From NCBI GenBank assembly GCA_029204225.1, contig CM055096.1:33067115-33131114 (forward strand): a DNA stretch of 64,000 nt, in the 5' to 3' direction. A program made the translations under genes and the position numbers. The notes under the pieces were generated by a model that was not told the origin of the DNA, ran no database searches, and saw only the letters and a program-made list of their open reading frames with translations. Below are positions 45,110 through 56,600 of this stretch, one piece after another; positions within the stretch are counted from its first letter, which is position 1, and each line of letters starts with the position of its first letter. The DNA comes from Diphasiastrum complanatum. Its lineage: Eukaryota > Streptophyta > Lycopodiopsida > Lycopodiales > Lycopodiaceae.

Positions 45110-48100
45110 CCTCATTAACTTTCTCCTTCCATTGCTAGTGCTATGGTATGCTCTAATGTGATGTTTCTTAGCTATTCTTGTAGGGATTAGCTTATGCTAC
45201 TCATTTATGATATATAGGCTTCATTCATACTAATACCTATGAATCTGTTCGCAACTTGGTATTAGAGTACGTTCCTTCCTAGGTGGGAGTGCCAATTTTC
45301 TCCACAGTTGGTGGATCTCCATTTTTTTTTGGCAGATAGTTAACGGAAGCACTTCCATTAAAATTGGCGACCAAAAAAAAATATTTGTGTATAGTATTTT
45401 CAGCGGCTATTTTAGTGGCCGCTATATTTTCCGGTAGCATTTTGGCAAATTTTTTGAGCAGTACCTATTGCATTTGGAGGAAGTCTCAACATTTTTTCAT
45501 CAGCATTTGTTTGCTGGTTTTTGAAAATCTTTTGGAGGCTCCATCGCTGTAGTTTTGAGAGCACTTTCTTCAAGAGCACACCCATTTGCAGCCATTTTTT
45601 TTTCGCTTTGTTGGAGGCTATCCAATGCCCTAATTCACCACATTTACGGGCATTTTTGTAGGCCATTTGCAGATTTGATTGGATGCTCCTACTTCACCAC
45701 ATTTGTGGGCATTTTTGTAGCCTATTTGCAACTCCGATTGGTGGCTTTCCAGTGCCCTACTTCCTCCTCTTTTTCAATATTTGTTCTAGTCTTGTTGCAG
45801 ATCCAATTGGTTTTCTTTTCTTATTTTGTTGGTCCCTTCTCGGTTTCATTGGAGGTACCTTTACATCTCTACTTTCCAGCTTTTATGGCAATCTATTAGT
45901 TTGTTTTTCTAGCTTTCTATTTGTTCTCCACCTTTTCTTGTTTCCATACTTTGCGTTTTGTGATTCCTATAGATTTAATGAAATAATTTGTGGTGAGGAC
46001 AAGAGTCCACGTTTTCAGATCTATTGTTCATTTTTTCTCCTGAAATCATGTTTTGCTTGATGGCCTCTCCTGACCATACACCTCATGAGCCACCTCGAGA
46101 CTTATGGAAGATCTTATTAAGAGGACTCTTGATCATGCTATTGCTCCATATCTTTCACATCTAGATAATGTTTTCATTCGCCTCTTTTTAGTCTCAGGAT
46201 GATGCTTTTCTTACTTCTCACGGTCCTTGCAAAGCCCTGATGTAGCCTCCTTTTACTTTTGGAGCATCTTCTTCTACATCTCTTCGTGTTGGCAATCCTT
46301 TTGGTGGTCCTGCTTTTCCTCCCATTAATTTTTATCTGTTTTCTCGACCTACTAGTCCTGCTGGTCTTGTTCCTCACTTTGCTGGTGACTTCCGTGATAA
46401 GATTTAACTTACTACCTATTCTGGTTTCTTTGTTTATGCTAATCATTTTATGGAGCTTTCATACCTTTTTTATGATTTACAGCCTACTGAGCTTATTTCT
46501 CACCATATTGCTGGCTTACGTGGTGCTTTGCGTTACGTCATTTTCCTTGCTACACTTTTTGATGTTGTTTCCCTTGCTACTACTCTTCAACATAAGTATC
46601 TTGATCTTCCTTTTCCTTTTGGTTTTCTTCACCCTAGTGGCATCCCTGCCTCTTTTTCTTCTTCCTCTTCTACCTCTACTTCTGTTATTTCTTCTACTAT
46701 CATTGCCACACCTATTTCTTTTGTTCATCCTCCTACACCTCGTCCTGTTTATATTCATCATTATTCTCCTACAAAGTTTGCTGAGATTTGTGACAAGTGT
46801 CTCTATTTTCGTTGTCAGAGTCTTGAACATATTCCTTGTGATTTCCGCCAACCTACTATTACTACCACTGCTGTTAATTATCATGCCGGTGCCGATGTTG
46901 ATGATTTTAATGTCTATCCTCCTGTTTTTGATATTCCAGTTCCTTCTGATGATATTCTTTCTGCTACATGCCATGCACCATGTTATGGCCATATCTAGCT
47001 CAAAGGATTTGAATAGTCTTGATATGGTAGATTGGCTCTCTAGTGTTTAAGATTGTTGGTTATGCCTGGATTCAATTCCATGTCAAGGCCAGTTTTGTAA
47101 CTGATGTTGGAGTTTGTTGAATGTGGCTGGCAAATATGGTTGATCTTCAACTATATCCTGCCACATTTCATATGGACCTGCATGCAACATTTGCAAGTAT
47201 AGCAGATCAATAGAAGTGTCGGGACAACACCCAACAAGTTTAAATGAGGTACCTTCCTCATCATTTGTAATAACCTGCACTTTAACAGCAGGTTCTTGCA
47301 GTTGCTCTTCATCCTGCATCGGAGTGATTGGGCTTTGTTGTTGCACATCATCAATTATAAGCTCAACATAAAAGGAGCCTGTTTTTAAACTTATGAAACT
47401 TCTCTCCACAACATCCTGCATGGAAGAGAGTGAAATAGATTCTTCTTGTTGAACCTGCAATATGCAGTGTGCACGAAAGCTGCCCCTTATGCCAATCATG
47501 CTGCAAGGAAGTGGTTGATTCCCCCTTATGAGGAACCTTCATGCTAGAATGTGGTGGTTGAGGACTACTCATCATGTCCTGCTGGAGTACATCCTGCAAA
47601 CAGGCACTAAGCATGCAAACATCCTACATGCTAACCACAATTGATCCACTATTGGAATCCTTTTGCATTACTTTGCCTTCAGCCTTGCATGACAAATGAT
47701 CTGCTTCTCTGTGTTGAAAAAGGTTGTTCCGATTGCCTCCATACTGATTCTGCATAAGATTCCATACATAAAAGAGAATGTAGACTTCTAGATCCAAGCA
47801 ATAACCTATGCTCTGATACCACTGTTGGAGTTTGTTGAGGATCGGCAAGGACCTAAAAGCCTACTTGCACGATCAAATTTAATGACATGCAAAATGAAAA
47901 ACTATCATGCAATCACATGCAAGTCTTCTAGAGATGGGGCACAAATCAGCAAGGATCTGATTTTGAAATCACCATCAAATCAGCAAAATAAAAACTGCAT
48001 GTATATGGGAATTGATCCCCAAGAACATAGAAAACATATGCAGAAAAGAATCATGTGATTCAGATCTCTAGCATTTGGAGATTGGCCGATTGGCTACCAA

Positions 48101-48258
48101 GAGAGAGAATACTTCAACCATCAATGATAACAACACAATGATTGAACAAATGGGTGCTTCAAGGATAGCTTAGCCCTCCTTGTATATATAGTAAAAAATG
48201 TACAAAGTTTCACGCAAAAATCTCCACTCAATCTTGAGTTATGGAGAGATGTGTCCAG

Positions 48259-48309
<51 letters not shown>

Positions 48310-50516
48310 GAGAGGAAACTTCACTTATTTGTAGTGTGTCACTTAGTTAACTTGGGTCCTTCGAACTTAGGACCTTTACAAAGTTTGTTTACATTTACTT
48401 TTATCTCCCAAGTGAATACTTGGGGTCTAGGGCCCTAACATGGACCCAACTTAAATAACTTATAAGGTATCAACAAAACCCGGTTTTTTAACATTTTACC
48501 GGTATACATAATTGACATAATTTTTACATGTGCCGAAATTGCATGTGTCCGAGGCTAGAAACATGACAACTAATAACCTTGAGAGGACCCAAACACTCCT
48601 ATTGAGACATGTGGAGCAGTGCATGGCATGTGACGGATGTATGCATGAGGACTGCATGGGATATGTGACATAAGGTTAGCCTGAGTGCATGGGGGTTGCA
48701 TGGGTGCATGCACAGACTTCTTGCCCCTAGGAACTCACCCTCCCCAATCTCTTCTTTGGCTTTTGCTTACCGATTTCTCTCCTCTCTTCAAGCATTCACA
48801 TTCCATGGCTTGGGAGTGAGGTGTTGGATACATCTCTCTTTGTATGGGTGGTTTGGCTCCCACTAGTTTCTTTTGGTGTTCTTTCCTATCTTCATCTTAT
48901 TGTCTCATGGTGGGTCATTACACACAACCTGCTTATGGTACTTGGGCCAGGCGGCTTGGTCCTCACTCTATTCACTTACATGTCTGTATTACCGGATGTA
49001 AATTTATTGCTTTGGTTAATTGAAGATACTAAGGCTCCAATTACGGAAGCAACCAGTTTCCTCACAGATACACTTTCCCACCATTTAAACGGAATGAAAA
49101 GAGCGTGAAGAACTAAAAGAGATCCATCTACACTCATCATACGGTTCACGGGATTAGAGGAGCGGCAAGTTGCCCTTAGGCTACGAGCTAGGCTGAGAGG
49201 TACCCTTGTCTTTATGGATGATGACCTCACGCTGATGCAAGTTACGGAAAAGGAGAAAGGTTTTCAGTGAAGCCAAAGCATTGGGTAAAAGAGTGGTTTA
49301 TCGGGATGGTAAGGCCCGGTACATTGACTCCCCGGACTTAGGAGCGGTTCAAGGGCCCTCACAAAAGCATTGCGGTTAAGTTTACGGAACTGCAATGGTA
49401 TCCATTCTTCAACTACAACAGGAGATTTTAGAGATTTTTGTGCTACAGGGGATATCCTTATACTTACAAAGACACATGAGAGTCCTGAGAGAGGACTTCC
49501 TTGCATTAAGGGATTTTGCTGGTTTTCTGCCTGTCGAAGGACGACGAGAGCACTGACTGGTCACGGTTCAGGTGGTGTTGCCTGCTTATTTGGTTGATGG
49601 AGTTAGACCGTGACATATTTATGGCTATCTGTTACTTCCCACCAGAGACATCAGCTTTCACCTCAGAGGAGGAGTCACCTTTCATGGACATTTCATCATA
49701 CATTATCAGATATGAGGATCGAGGATATATTTGACACTGGCAATAGTCATTCCTTTTTTAACACTCACATTTTCTCTCAGATATGTGCCCCACTTGTTCC
49801 TAATACAAATCCTTTGTGCGTTGAGGTTTCTCACTCCTTTGATACTTCTCAAATGTTTCAGGGGTTGGAGTATCGCATTGCGGATTTTACTGGTTAGGTT
49901 GATTTCTATGTCATTCCTATGAAGCATCAAGATCTTATCCTGGTGGAGATTGGTTTGCTTCACTCAGTGTTATTATTTTGGACCTGACTCGGCAGACACT
50001 GACCTTTTTACATGGTCATGTGACCCACCTTTTTGGTATTGATTCTATGAGGGATTCCCAATTGATTACTGGGAAGCAATCTATACGTAGCCTTTCAAAG
50101 GCTCATTGTGAAGCTCTCCTTTAGATTCAACGTGTTGATCGTAGTGTTGTCGTCGTTGTTCCGCCAAATATCTTTGCTACATGATTATCTTACTTTCTTG
50201 GAGGGGGCCTTGTTTTTCAGAAGGAGAGAGTTATGAACTAGGCTAATTACATTTGCCACATCCTTTCTTTATTAGTTTATTTTAGCATAAGCAGGTATTC
50301 ATGTATTGGCCTATGGCACATTTTATTAGTTTAGGTGCTTTATTGGACATTTGAATAAGGAGTGGGGGCCACCTAATAGGTCACAAGCCTATTGGGAGGG
50401 CACACTATTATCCCTCCTTGATTAGTGTGGTCAGTATTATCCCTTAGAGTTCCTTTTAGGGCTTCTCTATGGCTATAAGTAGGAGACATTGTGATTCATT
50501 TGATAGCTAATGATAT

Positions 50517-50600
<84 letters not shown>

Positions 50601-53600
50601 AAGGTGGCAAAGAAGGTACACCTACCTTTAACAGCGTCATCTCAACCACCATATCCGAAGAAGAAATGCGGAAGTATAAGTCTATGAATGTTCGGGTGCG
50701 AGTTTCACAGAGCAGCAAATGATCCACAATGGATACATGCACTTGATTGGGATGATCTTGGTCTTATACCGTGATCGGCAGATGCAACGGGTCCAGTTAC
50801 ATCATATGGGGAGTAGATGCTTCAGTTGGGCGAGGCTCATGGTTTGGCCATTTATAATGGCCTTCTTTAGCTGCCAGGCTCGGGGGACTACACTTGCTTC
50901 CCACATAGTGGAGGACATAGCGTCGTCGACTATTTCATGGGTTCACCGTCTCTCCTCCACTCCATCTCATCCTTCTCTGTACACCGCACCACTCTTTCTG
51001 ACCATTCATATCTTTCACTATCTATCGGTCGTCTCCCCATTACATTCTCTTCGACCCCTACAATGAAACAAACCCACATACGGCTACGCTTCACATAACA
51101 CACCACTGCATAGAGAAGCCCTCTCTAACCTCCTTACCTATTTCCCACATGAACATACTTTAGAGGACCAGTCCCTATTTCTCGTATAGACCATCCACAC
51201 TGCAGCTTCCATTGCCTTTCCATCCCCACGACCCAAGCACCAGCGACGTCATAGATCCCATAACCCCTGGTATGATCAGGAATGCATCCACCTCCATTAG
51301 AACCTCATATATGCTCGCTCCCATCTTCCTCATATGATCAAAACCATATCTCTTGTCTACCGTAGAACTACCGAGATGTCACCTCTAATTTTCCCTCTCC
51401 ATGGTCCACAAACCTCATTCACCCTATCCATAAAAGCGATGACCCCATGAAAGTTGACAACTACCGCACCATTATGATTAGCCACCTCTTTGCCAAAGTC
51501 TATGGTTCTATCTTACAGTCAGAGATTAGTATAGAGATGGATGCCAGATCATACATCAGATCATATCTCTACTTTGAGGTCCATCATTGAGGAGGCTAAG
51601 GCCAAGAGAGAGCCTATATACTATTGCTTTGTACTTCTGCAAGGCCTTTGATTCTGTGCCCAGACATTTATTGATACAGAGGCTTCATGATCGGGGCTCT
51701 CAAAAGGATACTATACAGGCAGTCGTAGCTTCTATGGGATGGTCATCCACTTGGGTTGTTGATTCCTATACGTACTTGGGGGTACTTGTTACGAGCTCGT
51801 AACCAGTGCGATTAGAGGAATTTGATTATAGTATAAATTATAGTACTATTGATTGTTTGGACCTGAAAACAGAGAACACAGATAGGTCAGATACCACAGT
51901 CAGGGTCGTGTCCAGCGTACATGACCAACAGGGCAAGACAGTGTGAGTAGTGTGCCCCAACACGGTCCATAGCCATGGCGGGCCTAACACAGCCTAGGGA
52001 CCTTGTCAGCAGGATAGGGCCCCTAGTTGGGTCCCGATGTGCAGTCGGCCACGTCAGTGACACATGGCCGACACTTGGCAGTAGCATGCTACCAGTCCTC
52101 ACACTGGGCTAGGAGGGGCTTACTCTATATCAGGGAGTAGGCAAGGTTGGGTGGATCAGTTAGTGTTTGCCCTACTATGGTGTTAGGAACTATTACACTG
52201 GTATCAGAGCCATCTCTATCCTAGGGAACTCAGTTTTCAGCAGTGGAGAAAGTAGCTAGATTGCTCAGAACTTCTTCAAGTTTTCAGAAAGAAATAGAGG
52301 AGGAGACTCGCTGTAGGAACAGTCTCATACTGAGGAAATCTTGGTGGATTTACTTGCTTTTTTGATAGAATCCGAACCAGAATTCAGGGGTAGTTCCATC
52401 GCTGCAAAATCAGATAATTACTTCTGATTTTTTAGTGTAAAACATTGTTATTTGAGCGGAATTTCAAGGGAAAAGGATAGGCAGATCCATCGCTGTATGA
52501 AGTTTTGAGTAGATTAGAGCAAGTTCTAATCTGAATTAGTGTAGCAGGGTCAGCGCTGGACAGGGAGGAGAAAAGGTGAAAATTCATCCCTGTTTGTTGA
52601 GAATTCTCAGGAGTTTGAGCTTCAAACTTACTTGCTACAGACCAGCGACCTACAGGCTTGGGTCAAATCGGAGATTTGAGGTGATTTTAGAGCTGTAAAT
52701 TGGACAAATCGGGCCGGACAGGTTGCTGTCCAACCAGCGAGGGCAGGGACTTCAAAAATTCCGGATTTCCTTTTGTAAACTTCCGGTTTTTACTCGATTT
52801 GTTGGAGCCCCACACTTGAAATCAGATCAGTTAGCTACTCAACTCAAGAACCGGGAAATTTGGCACCGTTTTGAAGCTTCAAACTGGCATTTTCCGGGAC
52901 AGCAGGTCTGAAATCTTGGATAAAAGAGCTGAGAGGGTTGCTAGCGAGACCCTTCAGCTTTGGGCCGCATGACCTAGTACGTATGCATGGGAAAGTTGGT
53001 AACCAGTCAGTAAGAGTTATGGTTGATGATGGGGCAACCCATAATTTCATCAACTACACCCTGGTTAAAAAGCTTAAACTACCAGAAGTACCTAGTCAGC
53101 ATAGGTACATAGTTTCATTAGCTAAGGGTGAAGATAAAAAAATATGGGAAACTATGGTAAGTAAGTTAAATCTTGGTATTCAGGGGTACCAAGATGAAAT
53201 AAACTTTCAGATAATGCACCTGGATCGAACAGACATTGTTCTCGGGAGAGATTGGCTCTACAGTTTAGGACCTTCCCTCCACAGAAACTATCAGGAGAAC
53301 ACCCTCAGCTTTCAGCATAAAGGCTGAGAGATCCAGTTGCATGGGGAGCATGATGTTCCCAACAGCCCTATGGTCTGCAGTTCAGAGATCTGTCAGCTAA
53401 TCGGAGACGAAGACCACCAGGTATTCTTATGTGACTTTCAGTTTATTCCTGAAGTTTCTATTTCCAGTTCTATTCAGCAAAAAATCAATAAATTAGAAAC
53501 TTTATTGTCTAAATTTAAAGATGTTTTTCCTGAAGATTTGCCACATGGTTTACCACCTAGCAGAGAGGTAGATCATGTAATAAACCTAGTACCAAGTACA

Positions 53601-56600
53601 GCACCTGTTTCTAAACCTCCGTATCGGGGCAGCTGAACAGAGGATGAAGAAATAACTAGGCAGTTAACAGATTATCTTGGGAAAGGCCAAATTTAGACCA
53701 GTAGTTCACCATGGGCCTCACCAGTCCTATTGGTGAAACCATAGTTGCAGCGAATCGCGATTCGCTGGGTCTGCGATTCGCGGGTCGCGATTCTGCGAAT
53801 CGCGATTCGCGACCCAGAATCGCAAAAAAAAAAAAAAAAAAATTCTTTTTTTTTTTTGGAAAAATAGCTTATTGCTGAAATTGTTTTAGGGGATCAATGG
53901 TCAAACCAACGTTTTGCCTCTCAAAAGTGCAGTAGATGAGGCACAAACAGATCTTATTTTTAGTAGCTATCTGGTTGTCATTTGCTCTGGTTTTCAGTAA
54001 ATGTTAATGCTAGAGTTTGGACTATCAACTGTATGGATGATGATCACTTTGCAATTGGTTCACTGGAGATGTGAGTGCAATGTAGTTATGGACTCGGCTC
54101 ATTACATTCGCCATGTCCATATACATTTACTTTACTTTATGCATAGGCAGGCTTTGGGCCCTTTTTTATTCATTATTTGACATTTAGACTATATGGTTGG
54201 CCTTGGGCCCTATTATTGACATTTAGACCATATTATTGGCCTTGGGCCCTATGATTCACTATATTGGTTATTTGGTCATATTACTGAGAGTGGGGGCCTT
54301 CTTGGAGGGCGCACTATTTTCCCTCTCAGTTTGGCCTTAGCCACTGGAAGCTTCCTTTTAGGGCTTCCTCTTGGCTATAAGTAGGGATTTTGTGTCATTT
54401 GTTACTTGGCTTATGATATGATCTCCTTCTTTAGTCTCTTTAAGCTTTGTCTCTCCTGCTTTCTAGGGTTAAGTCTTGCTTATGTGATGCTTTCATAGAC
54501 TAAATCTAGATCAGCCGTGGCTACGTTCATAACTAATGTACATACAGTTGGGGGCATAAATATTGGGCCCTTCTCGGCACGCATTTGGACCCCATTTTTA
54601 TCTATAGGGGGGCGGTGGCATTTTTATCTATAGTGTCTATATAGCAGGAAGCTCTAGGGGGTTCGGGGGGCAGTAGCTCCCCGGGAAACGGGGGGTTCGG
54701 GGGGCGGTAGCCCCCTGAGAAACAGGGGGTCCGGGGGGCCCGGTGGGGGGTTTGGGGGGCAACGCCCCCCAACGGTAAGGCCTCTTCATGATTTGGCCTT
54801 CCAACTCCCCGAGTGAAAACACACTTTTTGGTGTTTCGCACCCGAGACAGTCGGCAAACTACACAATCATAATCCCCTCGATCAGAGCTTTCATCTGATA
54901 CCCATATTGCCTAAAAAATTAAAAAAAAAAAAAATCGATTGTACAGTTTTCTGGGAAAATCCCGAATCGCGAATCAGAATTGCGATTCTGATCGCGATTC
55001 AGAATCGCGCTGCAACTATGCAACACACCATAACACTTGTTATTCTGATTTCAGCCTATATAATGGACAGGTCCACGAGCTACAATAGGGCTCTTTACTC
55101 TCATTTGATCTCTTGCTCATTGGCCATCTTCTTGAGGCTTTTTTTCTGAAATTCCAGCAAAGTGCAAATCTGATCCAGCATTCATGGGTATCTGTTGGAA
55201 CCTTCTCCTATGGTGTTTAGGCATTGATTCCATTCAGATGTGGCAGCCAGCAATCATTTTTTGTGTGTCTCCAATTGACTTTCTGTTTGCAGGTTTTGCA
55301 CCCAGGTTCAAGGAAGAAGTGTGGATCAGATCACATAATTCATCTCTCATGATCTTTTATGCTCAGGAATCAATTGCATGCTGGAATTTTCTGTGACAGC
55401 ATCTCTTCCAATCTGAAAATTAGTTACATGTCATATTGCATGTTGTTGCATGTTGATGCATGTTCATTTCTAGACTTGTATCTAGTGAGTAGGCCTCATT
55501 AACACATTTCTAGGATCCTGGGAGGAACTAAATATTGTTAGTTCTTTGTTTATTGCATACTCCACACTTTCCATCACCCCTTGGGCATGAGGTCGCCCAT
55601 ACAACCCTTTTCCTTTCAGAGCACCAACCCCTTTACCCTTTTGGCCACCTAGAGCTTGCCCTTGCCATTGGCCTTTGAGCTTCTTGAATTTGTGCTTAAG
55701 GCATTTGGCTCCCATGAGGTTGACCACTAGAGGTTCCCACAGCTGGTTCATGGGACTTCTTCCCTCTTCATAATAAATAGCCATTTGGATGGCATTCTCG
55801 ATAATATGTGTTTGCTCCTTTTGCACAAAAGTTTGCAAACTCTCCCTAACTCCCTAAGTCCTTCAATGAAATGAAACACGTAGTTGCAGCCCATGATTCA
55901 AATCACAATCCAAAAATTAAAGTTGGGGTTTTCTTTTTCATCTTTTCAACTTTCCTTGAATTTTTTTTAAGGGAATCGTATAAAATGGTGGAAGTAGGTC
56001 ATTTTATTAGTAGTAGACTATTAAACAATCGCTTAGTCCCCTTTTGGAATTATGAGCTATTGCAATTAGTTATCACTCTTAATGCTAGTTGAGTCTCAAA
56101 CTCATGGATGATGAGTGAGGATAAGGGTGAACTTGTGAAAGACAACTTAATGGCCTACTTCACAAATAAACTATCAATAATTTGGAAAATATGACATGAA
56201 ATGAGCTAGTTATTTTCTTTGGAACTTGGATCCAACAGCTGGTTGAAATTCAGCCATACATAGCCTGTAAACAATCCTTCAATTCGGCTCCCCAACACTA
56301 TTTTATGAAGGCCTACAAACTTGTGCTATCAAGGAAAAGTTTGCTATTGTAAATAAACAAATAAATTGTTCTAAAAGTAATCTATTTATAGGCAAACTCC
56401 AATAGTGAACTTATTACTAGGCCAATTGAGTATCTATGGTAGATGTTGTGATCGAACTAAACTATCTGAAAAAATTCCAACCATTAGTGTTTGTTCCTTA
56501 AAAAAAAAAATGCGATTCAGGTGATAGATCGATCCGCTGCAACTATGGAATGTACATAGGGCCTATTTAAATGTTATACACAATAGAAACCCTTCCCATA

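Larger units (their letters stand above)
47105..48440 (-). mobile_element. LTR retroelement fragment inserted in minus orientation
   Basis: Minus strand: an LTR from 48440 (TGTTAGGGCC) to 47823 (CTCCAACA), one spacer base, then a perfect initiator-Met PBS TGGTATCAGAGC at 47821-47810, and about 700 bp of internal sequence without recognisable gag. At 47105 only the last 16 bp of an LTR (plus-strand TGTTGGAGTTTGTTGA) recur. The 3' LTR is therefore nearly all lost. Confidence 0.65.
44790..50598 (+). mobile_element. Non-autonomous Ty3/gypsy element (gag and protease only), with nested insertions
   Basis: Order on the plus strand: 5' LTR, a PBS-like TTGGTATTAGAG, gag, a block of foreign sequence (inverted LTR element and LINE piece), protease, purine tract, 3' LTR. 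RT, RNase H and integrase are absent between protease and PPT. The 3' LTR is cut short right after its CT tract, where LINE sequence starts. Confidence 0.65.
51787..53739 (+). mobile_element. Second Ty3/gypsy element: 5' LTR, PBS, protease, RT start
   Basis: 5' LTR 51787-52197, PBS at 52199, then about 0.7 kb without gag motifs, a protease and the RT N-terminus. It is cut at 53739 by hAT-like element 2; RT does not resume on the far side. Confidence 0.75.
53740..55020. mobile_element. hAT-like element 2 with 13-bp perfect terminal inverted repeats
   Basis: It begins CATAGTTGCAGCG and ends CGCTGCAACTATG, exact inverted repeats. Subterminal arrays of TCGCGATTC words lie at both ends. Homologous to element 1 at its ends (TTTTGCCTC, GTGCAGTAGAT, CATCTGATACCCATATTGCC) and interior. 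An LTR fragment (54081-54540) is nested inside. No matching 8-bp duplication flanks it (GGTGAAAC on the left, CAACACAC on the right), so one side has been rearranged. No transposase. Confidence 0.72.

Noticed and set aside
46174-46992. Arg/Lys/Asn-rich minus-strand frames and the Leu-rich plus-strand frame at 46259-47050
   Set aside because: Shadows of the CT-rich gag remnant. The gag-like frame at 46450-46998 has the better motif support.
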